Assembly: GCF_004210295.1 (NCBI RefSeq) | Contig: NZ_SDAK01000001.1 | Location: 1,364,001-1,428,000, forward strand | Source: Lactococcus sp. S-13 | GTDB lineage: Bacteria > Bacillota > Bacilli > Lactobacillales > Streptococcaceae | Reading direction: 5' to 3' | DNA: 64,000 bases | Shown: piece by piece, positions 25,334-32,550 of the stretch | Layout of the letters: each line of letters opens with the position of its first letter | Position numbering within the stretch: the first letter of the stretch is position 1 | Notes under the pieces: generated by a model | The model's input: only the letters and a program-made list of their open reading frames with translations | Told to the model about the DNA's origin: nothing | Database searches by the model: none | Made by a program: the position numbers and the translations under genes

Positions 25334-26055
25334 ATCCACTCTGAATTTTGTTTCAACACTTTCAGTTGTGACTTACAGACCGCAGGCGCTTTTATTTTCT
25401 TCAAGCTTTCTTCAAAACATAATGTTAAACCATCTTCTTCTATTCGGCGAATCTTCTTAGGATTTACCAAAAGCCCTCGTCCAAGCGAGAGTAATTCTGG
25501 TAACTCTATCCTTACTTCTTGCAACGTTCCCCGAACAAGGCACTCATTATCCTTGGTAACAGCTTTTAGATAGTTTCGATGAGTTTTATCCGCCAAAATA
25601 TAGAGGACTGAATCTAGTGCAATCGGATAACCACTGACTTCTACTGTTTTGAGATTGTTCGTGAAATTATAAGCTAAAACTCTATTAACCAATGACTGTA
25701 TTTCATTTTCGTCGTTACCTCTTAAGGTCATGTGAGTCCATAAAGGTAGAGTTGTAAGGGCGAGCAATTCCCTATCCAACTCTGAATTATCCGTATAAAT
25801 GACGAAAAAAGCCTTGGTTTTTACAGTTTGCATACGTTTCAAAATTTCCAACTCTTGTTTTGTTGCAACTTTTATAAAGCACACTTTTACCTCATCACAA
25901 AAAGTTTTGAGATACCTAAAAGAATCTTCATGATTATAAAATACCCTCGTTGAATAAACTTTTTCTCTGATTTCAAGCTCTTCTTGGGCCTTAAAGACAA
26001 AGCGCTCAAGGCGATTACTTGCATGGAACTCAGCATCAATCATAATACTCGCCAT
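25327..26055 (-). CDS. LytTR-family regulator with degenerate receiver domain
   Basis: A 242-residue AgrA/ComE-like regulator. The N-terminal half (about 1-125) lines up with a receiver domain (MIDAEFHASNRLERFVFKAQ) but has CFIKVAT where the phospho-accepting FLDID-type strand should be, so the Asp is missing. The C-terminal half (about 135-235) is a LytTR DNA-binding domain (YILADKTHRNYLKAV, GRGLLVNPKKIRRIEED). It is probably phosphorylation-independent. No histidine kinase is adjacent. The start is ATG at 26055 with GGGAGAAG nine bases upstream. It is monocistronic, directly upstream of the secreted/membrane operon. Confidence 0.85.
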   Translation of the reverse strand: MASIMIDAEFHASNRLERFVFKAQEELEIREKVYSTRVFYNHEDSFRYLKTFCDEVKVCFIKVATKQELEILKRMQTVKTKAFFVIYTDNSELDRELLALTTLPLWTHMTLRGNDENEIQSLVNRVLAYNFTNNLKTVEVSGYPIALDSVLYILADKTHRNYLKAVTKDNECLVRGTLQEVRIELPELLSLGRGLLVNPKKIRRIEEDGLTLCFEESLKKIKAPAVCKSQLKVLKQNSEWIK

Positions 26056-26193
26056 TATAAATTCTTCTCCCAATAATCTTCACATAGAAAAATATAGATT
26101 TTCATATTCATTTGTTAGATATTATAACACATATAATCTCTGACGCAGTCGTTTTCGATAAGCGCTTTCTTATTTTTTTGTTATAATGAAATC

Positions 26194-27345
26194 ATGACTA
26201 CAAAAAAGCTTTCTCCCTTTCTAATTTTCATCGTTTTTATCATCTTCATTAGTCTAGGATTGCCTGACTCTGTGATGGGTAGTGCTTGGCCTGCCATTCG
26301 CCAAACCTATGGGTTTTCCATTGATATGATCGGTATTTTTGGTGCTATTCAGCTTGGCTTTTCTTTTTGCTCAACGCTTGTCTATCCTTTTTTAGCCAAA
26401 CGGTGGACAATTGATCGTTTTATTCTTTTTAGCACCCTTCTTACTATATTTGGTCTCTTCGCTCTGGGATTTGGGCAAACCACACCTTATATGTTGATTT
26501 CTTGCCTTTTTCTTGGCTTTGGACAAGGGTCTATTGATATTACGGTTAATGATTTTTCTGCAAAACACTTTAGCAATAGCCTGATAAATTTTCTTCACGG
26601 TTTTTATGGTATTGGCGTTTCTTTGAGTTCATTTATCATGACTTTTGCCGTGCAACCTGGTCGTAGTTGGCAGCTTGGGGTTTGGATAATCACCATTGTC
26701 CAAATTTTGATTCTTCTCCTTGCCTATTTTACCCGAGATAAATTTCGCGAAAAAGCAGAGGTTCAGCAAGAAGAAAAATCAAATGAAAAATTAAAGTTTC
26801 ATCATTTCCTCCTCCCCCTCTTTTACTTTTTCTATGCTTTAGAGCTTTTGGTTGGACGATTTTATTCGAGTTTTGCGGTGGAACATTTACATCTTTCTTT
26901 GGCTGTAGGTGCTGCAATTACTTCCTTTTATTGGACAGGCTTGACTATTGGACGATTTCTGACAGGTTTTACTGCTCAATTTTGGACAGGCCGAACCATC
27001 GTGCTGGTTCATACAAGTTTCTTATTTCTTGGGGCACTGCTTGGTTTCTTCCCTTATGTTAGCCTTCAGTATTGCTCGGGAATTTTGCTCGGTCTGGGCT
27101 TAGCGCCGCTCTATCCTTTGGGAATGAAACAAGTCTATAATCGTTATTCAGGAGGCGTGGCTCAAAAAGTGATTAGCTTTAATATGGCCTTTGCAAATTT
27201 CGGAATGTTTTTCTTACCTATTCCCGTGGGATGGCTCTTTGAGCAACTGGGCTTTGGACTTTACCCTTTGGTGATGTTTTTATTTGCAATAGCGCTCATT
27301 TTACTTTGTTTAAAAATTTATCAAAAAACAGAAAAATCAGTATAA
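26194..27345 (+). CDS. MFS transporter, probably leaderless
   Basis: A 383-residue major facilitator with about 12 transmembrane helices and a central charged loop (REKAEVQQEEKSNEKLK). The N-terminal GLPDSVMGSAWPAIR and FGQGSIDITVN resemble FucP/BypA-type sugar or unknown-solute carriers. The substrate is not predictable. TGT-TATAAT ends six bases before the ATG and no Shine-Dalgarno exists, so the mRNA is probably leaderless. Its upstream neighbour is the divergent LytTR regulator; no functional link is evident. Confidence 0.85.
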   Translation: MTTKKLSPFLIFIVFIIFISLGLPDSVMGSAWPAIRQTYGFSIDMIGIFGAIQLGFSFCSTLVYPFLAKRWTIDRFILFSTLLTIFGLFALGFGQTTPYMLISCLFLGFGQGSIDITVNDFSAKHFSNSLINFLHGFYGIGVSLSSFIMTFAVQPGRSWQLGVWIITIVQILILLLAYFTRDKFREKAEVQQEEKSNEKLKFHHFLLPLFYFFYALELLVGRFYSSFAVEHLHLSLAVGAAITSFYWTGLTIGRFLTGFTAQFWTGRTIVLVHTSFLFLGALLGFFPYVSLQYCSGILLGLGLAPLYPLGMKQVYNRYSGGVAQKVISFNMAFANFGMFFLPIPVGWLFEQLGFGLYPLVMFLFAIALILLCLKIYQKTEKSV

Positions 27346-27376
27346 ATCGCCTAAGCTTTGGGCGGTTTATTTTTTG
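27346..27376 (+). terminator. MFS gene terminator
   Basis: AAATCGCC .. GGGCGGTTT hairpin followed by ATTTTTT. Confidence 0.8.
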
Positions 27377-27476
27377 AGGACAGAATAAAGCAGATATCGA
27401 CCACTCATCTGCCTAAATTTTAGGACGGTCTGGAACTGCCAAAGAAAAAACTTTTAGGCAAAGATGTACCCAGACT

Positions 27477-27504
27477 TGAAAACCGCTTTCAATTACGGTA
27501 AAAT
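27477..27504 (+). promoter_or_regulatory. yqgQ-glk promoter with cre-like palindrome
   Basis: TTGAAA (27477-27482) and TAAAAT (27499-27504) with a 16-base spacer. The -35 overlaps TTGAAA-ACCGC-TTTCAA (27477-27493), which resembles a cre site with one extra base. A CcpA effect is possible but unproven. Confidence 0.65.
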
Positions 27505-27510
27505 ATAAGA

Positions 27511-27726
27511 ATGAAAACTCTCTATGACGTGCAAGAAATGTTGAAAAAATATGGTTATGTTAATCTTTTTCCAGATCGAATGGATGCCATTGCTTTTATG
27601 CAGATTGAATTATCCAAAATGGTTGAAGCGGGTATTTTTGAAAAAAGTGATCATAATTATTTGACTGCTCGGCTGATTTTGACGCGCGAGGAGAGAATTG
27701 AAAGTGAAAAATTAAAAGGCGAATAA
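27511..27726 (+). CDS. yqgQ: YqgQ/DUF910 family protein
   Basis: A 71-residue helical protein of the YqgQ family (LYDVQEMLKKYGYVNLFPDRMDAIAFMQIELSKM). It has a predicted single-strand nucleic-acid-binding fold of unknown role, and is found directly before glucokinase in Bacillus, streptococci and here. TAAAAT ends exactly six bases before the ATG, and there is no ribosome binding site, so it is a leaderless candidate. Confidence 0.88.
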   Translation: MKTLYDVQEMLKKYGYVNLFPDRMDAIAFMQIELSKMVEAGIFEKSDHNYLTARLILTREERIESEKLKGE

Positions 27727-27761
27727 ATGTTCTTTTTTATTGCCAATTAAGGAGAAATCTA

Positions 27762-28727
27762 ATGACTGCTAGTAAAATTATCGGTATCGACCTCGGTGGT
27801 ACTTCTATCAAATTTGGAATTTTAACGCTTGAAGGTGAAGTCCAAGATAAATGGTCAATTCCAACAAACATTTTGGAAGATGGAAAACACATTGTTCCTG
27901 ACATTATCGAAGCAATCAATCATCGTTTGGCCCTTTATAAGCTTGATAAATCTGATTTTGTTGGTATTGGTATGGGGACACCTGGATCAGTAAACATTGC
28001 TGAAGGAACTGTGAAAGCAGCTTTCAACCTCAACTGGGCTGGGGTTCAAGAGGTCGGAAAACCAATCGCAGAAGGTGTGGGTCTACCTTTCATCTTGGAT
28101 AACGATGCCAATGTTGCGGCTCTTGGCGAACGCTGGGTCGGTGCGGGTGAAAATAATCCAGATGTTGTCTTTATCACTCTCGGAACTGGTGTGGGTGGCG
28201 GAATTATCGCTGCTGGCGAACTTGTCCACGGTGTCGCTGGTGCAGGTGGTGAAATTGGACACATTTGTGTTGATCCTGCTGGTTTTGATTGCACGTGCGG
28301 CAATCGTGGTTGCTTGGAAACAGTGACTTCAGCGACAGGAATTGTTCGTTTGGCTCGCCAATTTGCCGAAGAATATGAAGGCGACTCTGCTGTGAAGGCA
28401 ACCATTGACAATGGTGAAGAAATCACTTCTAAAGATATTTTCATGGCGGCGGAAGCTGGCGATAGCTTTAGCCTTGCGGTTGTGGATAAATTTGCTTACT
28501 ATCTTGGTTTTGCTTGTGCAAATCTTGGCTCTACCTTGAACCCTGATTCAATTGTCATTGGTGGTGGCGTTTCTGCTGCGGGTGAATTTTTACGTGAAAA
28601 AGTTGAAGCTTATTTCAAGAAATATGCCTTCTCAACAGTTCGGGCGACAACAAAAATTAAGCTTGCCGTGCTTGGTAATGACGCCGGAATCATTGGTGCT
28701 GCCAGCCTTGCTTTGAAACTTAAATAA
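27762..28727 (+). CDS. glk: ROK-family glucokinase
   Basis: A 321-residue glucose kinase. It has the N-terminal phosphate loop GIDLGGTSIKFGI, DNDANVAALGE with the catalytic Asp, the ROK signature near LGTGVGGGIIAAGELVHG, and the zinc-binding CTCGNRGCLE cysteines (about 175-184). It phosphorylates non-PTS glucose released from disaccharides. It has AAGGAGAAA before the ATG and is co-transcribed with yqgQ and the rhodanese gene. Confidence 0.95.
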   Translation: MTASKIIGIDLGGTSIKFGILTLEGEVQDKWSIPTNILEDGKHIVPDIIEAINHRLALYKLDKSDFVGIGMGTPGSVNIAEGTVKAAFNLNWAGVQEVGKPIAEGVGLPFILDNDANVAALGERWVGAGENNPDVVFITLGTGVGGGIIAAGELVHGVAGAGGEIGHICVDPAGFDCTCGNRGCLETVTSATGIVRLARQFAEEYEGDSAVKATIDNGEEITSKDIFMAAEAGDSFSLAVVDKFAYYLGFACANLGSTLNPDSIVIGGGVSAAGEFLREKVEAYFKKYAFSTVRATTKIKLAVLGNDAGIIGAASLALKLK

Positions 28728-28772
28728 TTGAGCAGGTTGTATGCTCAATTTCTATCTTAAAGGAGAATAAAT

Positions 28773-29159
28773 TTGCTCATTATTATCATTGATATTATAC
28801 TCGTCTTGGTTCTTATCGGAATGTTTGGTTATCCCCGCTGGAATCTGCGTCGCAATGCAAAATTGGTTGACGAAGCTGAGTTTGCTCGCTTAATGGCGAC
28901 TTCACAGCTCGTTGACATTCGCGAAACGAATCAATTTCGCGTGAACCACATTTTTGGTGCGCGTAACCTTCCTTCAGCTCAAATCGAACAAAGTCTCAAC
29001 GCTTTAAACAAACACAAACCTGTTTTGATTTACGAAACTGGCCGTCCAGTTGCTGCAGCAAAAGTTGCAAAAACACTCAAAAAAGCAGGCTTCCCAGAAG
29101 TTTATATCCTTAAAAATGGGTTAAATTCTTGGAAAGGCAAAACCAAAACTGGTGTTTAA
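28773..29159 (+). CDS. Membrane-anchored rhodanese-like protein
   Basis: A 128-residue protein: N-terminal transmembrane helix (about 2-18) and a rhodanese domain (about 35-125) in the YibN/YqgP-neighbour style. The usual active-site Cys is replaced: the loop reads LIYETGRPVAAA, so sulfurtransferase activity is doubtful and it may be a binding or scaffold domain. The start is TTG, with AAAGGAGAA upstream. It lies 45 bases after glk in the same operon. Confidence 0.82.
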   Translation: MLIIIIDIILVLVLIGMFGYPRWNLRRNAKLVDEAEFARLMATSQLVDIRETNQFRVNHIFGARNLPSAQIEQSLNALNKHKPVLIYETGRPVAAAKVAKTLKKAGFPEVYILKNGLNSWKGKTKTGV

Positions 29160-29162
29160 AAA

Positions 29163-29199
29163 TAAAAAGCAGTCAAAATTGCTTTGGCTACTTTTTTTG
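29163..29199 (+). terminator. Possible terminator after the rhodanese gene
   Basis: AAAAAGCA .. TTGC .. and a run of seven Ts at about 29191-29199. The stem is imperfect. Confidence 0.5.
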
Positions 29200-29214
29200 T
29201 GGAAAAATGATTTA

Positions 29215-29344
29215 CGTCAGCATTTTCTCTGCATATTTTGTGGAAAAAATAGGTTGCGTCAGCGTTTTCTCTGCGTGTTTTGTGGAAAAAAATTTACGTC
29301 AGCATTTTCTCTATTCAAAAATCCGTCAGAGAAATTACTGACGG
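29215..29344. repeat. ~41-bp tandem repeat array ending in an inverted copy
   Basis: The 16-base word starts at 29215, 29257 and 29297 (CGTCAGCATTTTCTCT, CGTCAGCGTTTTCTCT, CGTCAGCATTTTCTCT), each after TTTTGTGGAAAAA-type sequence; period 40-42. A reverse copy (AGAGAAATTACTGACG, 29328-29343) closes the array and forms the dps terminator with CCGTCAG at 29323. Confidence 0.9.
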
Positions 29345-29351
29345 ATTTTTT
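29319..29351. terminator. Terminator between the rhodanese array and dps
   Basis: AAAATCCGTCAG/CTGACGGATTTTTT stem with an eight-base loop. It acts on both strands by composition. Confidence 0.85.
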
Positions 29352-29353
29352 AC

Positions 29354-29800
29354 TTAGGCCAATTCTGCATCCAGCATCCAAATTGTTTTTTCAATGTCGC
29401 CAAGTGCGGTTGTGAACAAGTCGACTGTCACATCATCACCATCTTCGTCAGCAACTTTGATGCCTTTTTTGAAAACTTCTGCTAAATATTTGTAAGCAGT
29501 CAAAATTTCTTGCAAACGTTCTGCATTAGATTTCCCCCATTTTGCAGTCGTCATTTTGATTTTTGAAGTTGCTTCGTATTCAGCAAGGGTTGAAAGTGGC
29601 GAACCACCAATGGTAATCAGGCGTTCAGCAAATTCATCAAGAGCCTCATCCAATTGATCTTTTAATTCATCCATTTTAGGATGAAGTGTCAAAAATCCTG
29701 CACCACGCATATACCAATGCACTTGGTGAACAAGGACAGATGCTTTAAACAGATCAGCAACCGTTTGGTTCAAGACTTCTTGTGTGTTTTCATTTGACAT
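29354..29800 (-). CDS. dps: Dps-family DNA-protecting ferritin
   Basis: A 148-residue dodecameric mini-ferritin. Ferroxidase ligands are visible in HQVHWYMRGAGFLTLHPKMD and ELKDQLDEALDEFAERL. It stores iron with H2O2 as oxidant and protects DNA under oxidative stress or starvation. The ribosome binding site is ATGGAGGT. An 8+8 palindrome (29824-29846) sits in the leader between the promoter and the ribosome binding site and may be an operator. Confidence 0.93.
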   Translation of the reverse strand: MSNENTQEVLNQTVADLFKASVLVHQVHWYMRGAGFLTLHPKMDELKDQLDEALDEFAERLITIGGSPLSTLAEYEATSKIKMTTAKWGKSNAERLQEILTAYKYLAEVFKKGIKVADEDGDDVTVDLFTTALGDIEKTIWMLDAELA

Positions 29801-29823
29801 AAATAACCTCCATTTTTTTAAAA

Positions 29824-29846
29824 TTAAATGTCATATTTACATTTAA
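29824..29846. promoter_or_regulatory. Palindromic operator candidate at dps
   Basis: TTAAATGT, seven bases (CATATTT), then ACATTTAA: a perfect 8-bp inverted repeat. It does not match the PerR consensus well. Confidence 0.5.
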
Positions 29847-29867
29847 TACTAATTTTTCTATAACTAT

Positions 29868-29896
29868 ATTATAAACCAATGAGAGTCTTTTTCCAA
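29868..29896 (-). promoter_or_regulatory. dps promoter
   Basis: Minus-strand TTGGAA (29891-29896) and TATAAT (29868-29873), with a 17-base spacer. Confidence 0.78.
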
Positions 29897-29951
29897 ACAA
29901 TTCAATTTTTTTGTTTTTATTTGTTTAGAGCTGTTACTTTTGGAAATTTTT

Positions 29952-29959
29952 TACGTATA
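29952..29959 (+). promoter_or_regulatory. ComX-box-like -10 element of comC
   Basis: TACGTATA preceded by a T-run. It differs by one base from the streptococcal/lactococcal com-box TACGAATA. It ends seven bases before the comC ATG. Confidence 0.6.
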
Positions 29960-29966
29960 GTATGGC

Positions 29967-30626
29967 ATGGACAGTATTTTTCTATTTCTTATTGGAACTG
30001 TTTTTGGTTCATTTTTTGGTTTGATTATTGAGCGATTTCCTACTGGCGAATCGATTATTTTCGGTCGTTCACATTGCGACAGTTGCCAAAAAATGCTCGC
30101 CGTTCGTGATTTAATTCCGCTCTTCTCCCAACTTATCTCACGATCACGTTGCCGATTTTGTCATAGTAAAATTCCACTGACAAATTTCTTCTTGGAATTT
30201 TCTTGTGGCTGGATTTTTCTATTTGCTTGGTGGAACTGGTTGGATTTACCTGCTTTTTTACTGCTGCTTTTATCACTTATCTTATCGATTTTTGATTTGC
30301 GTCAGCATAGCTTTCCACTCGGTGTTTGGCTTATTTTTGCCATAATATTTATCTCCCTTTTTCCGTCAGCATTTCCTCCTTACTGTTGGCTCATTTTGGC
30401 CATTTTTGCCGAATACTTTGACCTCAAAATAGGAAGTGGTGACTTTTTATGGCTCTTTACAGCATCATTTGCCCTCAGCTTCCTCCAAGAAATATGGCTT
30501 ATCCAACTAGCAAGTTTACTAGGAATTTTCTATTATTTTCTAAGGAAAAAACGGACTGAAATCCCATTCATTCCGTTTCTGACCATTGCATATCTAATGT
30601 TGCTGCTTGCGCCCCAAATCCTGTGA
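29967..30626 (+). CDS. comC: Prepilin peptidase ComC (late competence)
   Basis: A 219-residue type IV prepilin peptidase with multiple transmembrane helices. It has the N-terminal cytoplasmic domain with two CxxC pairs ([16 protein letters not shown]) and the two catalytic aspartates ([11 protein letters not shown] near residue 111, and GSGDFLW near 153). It matures ComG pseudopilins for DNA uptake. There is no ribosome binding site, and the com-box lies seven bases from the ATG, so the mRNA may be leaderless and ComX-dependent. Its 3' end overlaps dinB by 59 bases. Confidence 0.9.
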   Translation: MDSIFLFLIGTVFGSFFGLIIERFPTGESIIFGRSHCDSCQKMLAVRDLIPLFSQLISRSRCRFCHSKIPLTNFFLEFSCGWIFLFAWWNWLDLPAFLLLLLSLILSIFDLRQHSFPLGVWLIFAIIFISLFPSAFPPYCWLILAIFAEYFDLKIGSGDFLWLFTASFALSFLQEIWLIQLASLLGIFYYFLRKKRTEIPFIPFLTIAYLMLLLAPQIL

Positions 30627-31677
30627 GCGTCACTCCCAAAAGTCTGACCCCTAAACTTTCATCATAATCAATTTCTTCAAAAATCTGCTGAGCAATTTGA
30701 GCAATTTCTTCAGCATTTTGAACCTGTTCACCCAAAGATTTTCGTTTCGTTAGTGTAGTAAAATCTGAATAGCGTAATTTCAAAATGACAATGCTTCCTC
30801 TAAGTTGATGATTTTTCAGTGCCTGAGCGACCTTTTCTGAAATCCGCCCCAATTCAACCTTAATATCATCGGGCAGATACAACAACTTTCCGTAAGTTCG
30901 CTCTTTACCCACCGATTTACGCTCACGATGACTTTTCACTTTTGATGGATGAATTCCATTCGCTTTTTGATAAAGTTCCCAGCCATAGACTCCAAAATGC
31001 GCCGCCAAATCAACTGGATCAGCCTTTTGCAAATCTTTGCCTGTGAACAAACCCAAAGCGTGCAACTTAGGAATCGTTGCTTTTCCGACTCCGTGAAATT
31101 TCTCAACAGGTAACTGAGCTAAAAATTCTTGTGCCTCATCAGGCATAATCAAGGTTAAACCATGCGGCTTTTTGTAGTCTGAAGCAATCTTCGCCAGAAA
31201 TTTATTATAAGAAACACCTGCTGAACAAGTCAGCCCAAGCTCCACAAAAATATCATGCTGAATCAATTTAGCAATTTTTACCGCAGACTGTGAGCCAATT
31301 TTATTTTCTGTCACATCCAGATAAGCCTCATCAATGGAAGCTACCTCAATATCATCAGTATAACGTCCAAAAATCGCCCTTACTTGCTTACTGACTGCTG
31401 TATATTTTTCATAATTTCCCGAAATAAAAATCGCTTGTGGGCAGCGCTCGTAAGCTTCCTTTGCACTCATTGCTGAGTGAATTCCAAATGCACGCGCCTC
31501 ATAAGAACAAGTAGAAACAACTCCTCGTCCACCGGTTTGCAGAGGATTTCTAGCAATCACCACCGGTTTTCCTTTTAGTTCAGGGTTATCCCGCACTTCA
31601 ACTGACGCAAAAAAGGCATCCATATCGATATGAATGATTTTTCGCGATGTATCATTGATAAGCGGAAAGATTAACAT
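30568..31677 (-). CDS. dinB: DNA polymerase IV (Y-family)
   Basis: A translesion polymerase of about 369 residues, with the catalytic [13 protein letters not shown] and SIDEAYLD motifs and a C-terminal little-finger domain. The start is [18 protein letters not shown] ends six bases before this ATG and no ribosome binding site is present, so it is a leaderless candidate. A 14-residue extension would begin upstream of that -10. It is convergent with comC, with 59 bases shared and no terminator between. Confidence 0.93.
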   Translation of the reverse strand: MLIFPLINDTSRKIIHIDMDAFFASVEVRDNPELKGKPVVIARNPLQTGGRGVVSTCSYEARAFGIHSAMSAKEAYERCPQAIFISGNYEKYTAVSKQVRAIFGRYTDDIEVASIDEAYLDVTENKIGSQSAVKIAKLIQHDIFVELGLTCSAGVSYNKFLAKIASDYKKPHGLTLIMPDEAQEFLAQLPVEKFHGVGKATIPKLHALGLFTGKDLQKADPVDLAAHFGVYGWELYQKANGIHPSKVKSHRERKSVGKERTYGKLLYLPDDIKVELGRISEKVAQALKNHQLRGSIVILKLRYSDFTTLTKRKSLGEQVQNAEEIAQIAQQIFEEIDYDESLGVRLLGVTLTGFGAQAATLDMQWSETE

Positions 31678-31719
31678 AATTTTATTATAGCATACCCTTA
31701 ATCCATATCTATTTAACAA

Positions 31720-31967
31720 TAACTTGATGGAGTAAAAAGCCGATTGTTAACTGTAATCCTCTCTAATCTAGCATAGTTCTCTCACCTCCAAATTCTAAGT
31801 GAAAAACCACTCAGTGAATTCCCCACTCAAAGCAAAGAAGCCGTTTGTTTCGCAGTCCTTTCTTTAGCAGATGATAATAATCAAACCATAAAGCAAAAAC
31901 TGGACTAATCTTTTGATTCAGACATTAAAAATCAAAAAAAGCCCTTGCCTAAGCAAGAACTTTCCGT
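31720..31967. other. Intergenic stretch downstream of the ProX-like gene
   Basis: No gene seen. It holds the terminator at 31934-31963 and two imperfect 15-base direct repeats (AGTGAAAAACCACTC and a variant) near 31798-31827. Confidence 0.5.
31934..31963 (-). terminator. Terminator after the ProX-like gene
   Basis: CTTGC-CTAA-GCAAG hairpin with seven Ts in the minus direction. Confidence 0.8.
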
Positions 31968-32459
31968 TCATAAGTTAATGATTTCATAGTCATAACCCTG
32001 AGACTTCAAAATGCTAAAGCAAGCATCCATCTCAAAAAAGAGTGTTTTTGTATTGTCATTAGGGTGGAACGTTTGAATCTTGTGTTCGTTCAGCATTTGT
32101 TGGTCAAAATAAATATGCATATTATCATAACTCGTCCCAACCAGACCAAACAAAGACACAATTCCAGAGTTCAATCCAAGCATTTCTTCTAGGCGTTCTT
32201 CCGATACAAAGTGCAGACGTTTCACCGCCAAAAGTTCACTCAGGCGATCCATCTCAACCCGCTTTGCATCATCCATTATAATCATATAAAACTGAGTTGA
32301 TTTTTTATTCGCTAGAACTAAAGTTTTGGAACGACAGCCTTCATGGCCTTCAATGAACGCATCAGATTCTTCAGTCGAATGACTTGCTGGATGTTCCACA
32401 ATCTCATAAGGAATCGAAAGTTCAGTCATTAAATCTTTTACTTCTGTAAAATTTCTCAT
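31968..32459 (-). CDS. YbaK/ProX-type aminoacyl-tRNA deacylase
   Basis: A 163-residue free-standing editing-domain protein (prolyl-tRNA-synthetase-associated domain). It shows the early VEHPASHSTEESD motif, the KTLVLANKKSTQFYMIIM core with the conserved Lys, and the GLVGTSYDNMHIYFD loop. Family members hydrolyse mischarged tRNA such as Ala-tRNAPro. The start is ATG at 32459, after GGAGAG. It follows arcD2 in the same direction but has no evident link to arginine metabolism. Confidence 0.88.
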   Translation of the reverse strand: MRNFTEVKDLMTELSIPYEIVEHPASHSTEESDAFIEGHEGCRSKTLVLANKKSTQFYMIIMDDAKRVEMDRLSELLAVKRLHFVSEERLEEMLGLNSGIVSLFGLVGTSYDNMHIYFDQQMLNEHKIQTFHPNDNTKTLFFEMDACFSILKSQGYDYEIINL

Positions 32460-32550
32460 CACTTCTCTCCATCATTTAAAATTACTCCAAAAAAATCTCT
32501 TCCCTTAAAAATCTAACCTTATTTTATCAAATTTAGCCTGATTTGTTAAT

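Noticed and set aside
26145-26170. cre site upstream of the MFS gene
   Set aside because: AAGCGCTT core is palindromic, but the outer TG..CA positions do not match; at most a half-site.
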